Part shown: positions 16,380-18,277 of the stretch, piece by piece | Layout: every line of letters begins with the position of its first letter | How positions within the stretch are numbered: the first letter of the stretch is position 1 | From: DAOTXK01 sp034435395 | GTDB lineage: Bacteria > Chloroflexota > Anaerolineae > Aggregatilineales > Ch27 | Assembly: GCA_034435395.1 (NCBI GenBank) | Contig: DAOTXK010000138.1 | Span: 1-18,277 of the forward strand | Direction of reading: 5' to 3' | Length of the DNA stretch: 18,277 nucleotides | The notes under the pieces: generated by a model | The model's database searches: none | What the model saw: the letters and a program-made list of their open reading frames with translations, nothing else | Told to the model about the DNA's origin: nothing | Program-made: the position numbers and the translations under genes

Positions 16380-17564
16380 CTAGGGAAAGATGAAGGCCCG
16401 CGCATGAAGCAGCAGCGTTGGGTCGTGGCGCAGCACCTGGAGGATGATGTCGAAGGCGCTCATCCCCTCCAGCGGCAGCTCCGACGCCAGGGCGATCAAC
16501 TTCTCAACCCGCTCGTCCGTGAACTTGAGGGCCATGTGCCGGGCCTTGCTCATGGCGCTGAGGCCCCGGCCATGCTCCCTGTGCCACTGTCTGGCATACG
16601 GTTCCAGCGCCTGGCGGGATACATCCCCCCTGGCGATGGCCTCCGCCGCCACCGTGGCCGCCATATCCCCGGCAGCCATGGCCAGGTTGATCCCGCCGCC
16701 CGTCACCGGCTCCGCCTGGTGGGCCGCATCGCCGACCAGCATGATGCCGCCGTCCACGATCTGTTTGAGCGTGCCCCCCACCGGGATGCCGCCCAGCACC
16801 AACCCCAGGATCGACGCTTCCGGGAACACGCGCTCGACAAAGGCGTTCAGGTAATCCAAGGCGCTGCGGCCCTGGCGCTCCTGGGCGGCGGTGATCACCA
16901 GGCCGACGTTGGCCTTGTCCTCTCCTTTGGGGAAAACCCAGGCGTAGCCCCCCGGCGCGATCGCCTGGCCGAGGTGATACTGACACTCGCGGGGATCAGC
17001 CAGCCTGATCCCGGACAGCAGAACCTGCACCGCCGTATAATACTCGTTCAGGCGGGGCGCGGTCTTCAGGCCCGCCCAGCGCCCGACCTGCGATTCCGGG
17101 CCGTCCGCCGCGATGGTGACTTTGGCCCGCACCGCGATCGCCTCGCCCAGGCTGATCATCGTCGCGCCCCGGACACAGCCATCTTCCCGGATCACGCCTG
17201 TGACCCGCGTCATCGCCCGGACCTGCGCCCCGGCACGCACCGCCTCATGGACCAGCTCGCGGTCGAAAATCTTACGCTCCAGCACCACCGTCGGCGAAGT
17301 CGGCGGCACGCGCACCGAGTCGCCCGACGGCCCCACGATCCGGAAGGCGTCAATCCAGGCATTGATCCAGCGCTCGTCCAGCGGCAGATATGGCTCGATG
17401 AACTCGTAGCCAGCGGCTTCGGCACAGCGCACCGGCGTGCCGATCTCCTGCCGCTTCTCCACCAGCAGCACGCTCAGCCCCCGGCGCGCCCCGACTAGGG
17501 CCGCCGTCGCGCCGCCCGGCCCGCCGCCAACGACCAGCAGATCGTACTCGTCACGCAGCTTCAT
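16380..17564 (-). CDS. Geranylgeranyl-reductase-family / FixC-like FAD-dependent oxidoreductase
   Basis: I choose the ATG at 17564 (394 residues), which overlaps the ferredoxin stop as TGATG, over the GTG one codon upstream; GGGGGCGG lies just upstream. Motifs: Rossmann GGGPGG at 13-18 with VEKRQEIGTPVRCAE (36-50), where C47 matches the conserved Cys of archaeal and plant geranylgeranyl reductases, YAWVFPKG at 207-214 and the second FAD motif GDAAHQAEPVTGGGINLAM (278-296). The family saturates isoprenoid chains or moves electrons from ETF to quinone (FixC). Coupling to a ferredoxin supplies electrons, or receives them as in FixCX, but I cannot tell which. Location probably cytoplasmic or membrane-surface; no transmembrane segment is seen. 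Confidence 0.82.
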   Translation of the reverse strand: MKLRDEYDLLVVGGGPGGATAALVGARRGLSVLLVEKRQEIGTPVRCAEAAGYEFIEPYLPLDERWINAWIDAFRIVGPSGDSVRVPPTSPTVVLERKIFDRELVHEAVRAGAQVRAMTRVTGVIREDGCVRGATMISLGEAIAVRAKVTIAADGPESQVGRWAGLKTAPRLNEYYTAVQVLLSGIRLADPRECQYHLGQAIAPGGYAWVFPKGEDKANVGLVITAAQERQGRSALDYLNAFVERVFPEASILGLVLGGIPVGGTLKQIVDGGIMLVGDAAHQAEPVTGGGINLAMAAGDMAATVAAEAIARGDVSRQALEPYARQWHREHGRGLSAMSKARHMALKFTDERVEKLIALASELPLEGMSAFDIILQVLRHDPTLLLHARAFIFP

Positions 17565-17797
17565 CACACCGCCCCCTGGCGCACGCCCATCAATTCCGCT
17601 GGCGCATCATGGAGCGCCTTCGTCGGGCACACGGGGATACACTTCAGGCATTCGGTGCACGTCTCGTGGTTCACCTCCAGATAGGCGTCGTGTAAAGTGA
17701 TCGCGTCCGGCGGGCACACCGCCACACAGCATCCGCAGATGCCACAGCGGTCACGATCCACCAGAATCACGATGTGGGATTGCTTTGCCTTGTTCAT
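17564..17797 (-). CDS. 2[4Fe-4S] ferredoxin
   Basis: I choose the ATG at 17797 (77 residues, MNKAKQSHIVIL) because GGGAGGG lies about 5 nt upstream; the TTG at 17812 would put this SD inside the coding sequence. Two complete cluster motifs are present: C18-x2-C21-x2-C24-x3-C28-P and C47-x2-C50-x2-C53-x3-C57-P, so each cluster has four ligands, plus one extra Cys (C23) inside the first motif. The layout is a bacterial-type two-cluster ferredoxin. It lies 18 bp after the regulator gene, and its stop overlaps the flavoprotein start (TGATG), so the two proteins are likely made in similar amounts and act together in electron transfer. Confidence 0.9.
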   Translation of the reverse strand: MNKAKQSHIVILVDRDRCGICGCCVAVCPPDAITLHDAYLEVNHETCTECLKCIPVCPTKALHDAPAELMGVRQGAV

Positions 17798-17815
17798 TGA
17801 GGTCCCTCCCAATCG

Positions 17816-18277
17816 TCACGCCCGCGGGCGCGTCTCGCGCACCAGCAGCGCATTGAGGAAGATATCCGCGATCTGATCGGCAATGGCCGCCCCTGTCAGG
17901 CGTCCGGTGGGTCGGTACCAGACACTGACCCAGTTGGACGCCCCCAACAAAGTCCGGGTGAACACGCCGACATCCACCGGCCTGAACACCCCCGCCGCGA
18001 TGCCTTCGGCCACCATCTGCCGGTAAAGGCCCTCAAACGAGTCGCGTTGTGCCAGATACTTCTGGGGCACCTGAGGAAGGCTGAGCGTCGTCCGCATCTC
18101 AAAGATCATCAGCGCGGCGACCGATACATTATTGGTCACGCTTAACACGTGCGCCCGGATGGCCTGGCGGAGTTTTTCTTCCGGGGATAAGACCGATTCG
18201 GCGATACAGCGCACATCCGCCATCACCTGCTCCAGACCGGATTCAAAGACGGCGATCAAAATAGCCTCTTTGCCACC
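17816..18277 (-). CDS. TetR/AcrR-family transcriptional regulator (5' end outside the window)
   Basis: The frame is open to the right edge, so about 40 residues with the helix-turn-helix are missing. The visible 153 residues begin with GGKEAILIAVFESGLEQV, the recognisable end of the TetR HTH (the 'FxxKExLl' turn), then an all-helical ligand domain with SVTNNVSVAALMIFEMRTTLSLP, WVSVWYRPTGRLTGAAIADQIADIFLNALL and no DNA-binding motif. Length and helix pattern fit the fatty-acid or steroid-type TetR proteins that sense acyl-CoA, but a ligand cannot be read from this part. It is the first gene of the unit and probably controls itself, the ferredoxin and the flavoprotein, perhaps also the beta-oxidation operon. 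Confidence 0.78.
   Translation of the reverse strand, partial: GGKEAILIAVFESGLEQVMADVRCIAESVLSPEEKLRQAIRAHVLSVTNNVSVAALMIFEMRTTLSLPQVPQKYLAQRDSFEGLYRQMVAEGIAAGVFRPVDVGVFTRTLLGASNWVSVWYRPTGRLTGAAIADQIADIFLNALLVRETRPRA

Overview
The window is an 18.3 kb, high-GC, gene-dense bacterial segment in which most genes are on the minus strand. Non-ATG starts (GTG, TTG) with good Shine-Dalgarno (SD) sites are common. The style suggests a soil- or water-type heterotroph: a FadN-type hydroxyacyl-CoA dehydrogenase/enoyl-CoA hydratase fusion, clusters of small two-helix membrane proteins, secreted glycosidase plus SH3b proteins, and single-domain response regulators. My best guess is Chloroflexota (Anaerolineae-like), but nothing here proves it, and there is no rRNA, tRNA or taxonomic marker.

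Layout, left to right. (1) 3-239 (+) is the C-terminal end of a probable MinD/ParA-like ATPase. (2) 402-4638 (-) holds a secreted GH99-type glycosidase with two SH3b domains, a SIS-domain sugar-phosphate isomerase/deaminase, and upstream of that four tandem paralogous small two-helix membrane proteins. The first-transcribed paralog is broken by a frameshift. A 54-bp imperfect palindrome lies between the SIS gene and the glycosidase. (3) 4848-6734 (+) holds a TPR-like membrane protein with an external beta domain and a diacylglycerol-kinase-family lipid kinase. (4) 6731-9082 (-) is a membrane histidine kinase followed by two stand-alone receiver proteins. (5) 9083-9447 is a gene-free 365-bp spacer with several hairpins and a 20-bp perfect palindrome. 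(6) 9448-16211 (-) is a beta-oxidation operon in transcription order: two unlike acyl-CoA dehydrogenases, a hydroxyacyl-CoA dehydrogenase/enoyl-CoA hydratase fusion, a uracil-DNA-glycosylase-family protein and a thiolase. (7) 16380-18277 (-) is a TetR-family regulator (cut by the window edge), a two-cluster ferredoxin and a geranylgeranyl-reductase/FixC-like flavoprotein, closed by a strong intrinsic terminator.

How the genes work together. Regions 6 and 7 look like one metabolic unit under a TetR regulator. An acyl-CoA is oxidised by the dehydrogenase pair, hydrated and oxidised by the fusion protein and cleaved by the thiolase. The ferredoxin/flavoprotein pair may handle electrons or reduce an isoprenoid or other lipid. 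The most interesting observation is that the two acyl-CoA dehydrogenases have complementary defects: one keeps the catalytic Glu and the canonical flavin-pocket motif but lacks the C-terminal FAD motifs, and the other is the reverse. This is what an obligate heteromeric enzyme with one active site per pair would look like. The second notable item is the tandem family of small membrane proteins with a shared basic-acidic cytoplasmic tail, which I cannot assign to a known function.
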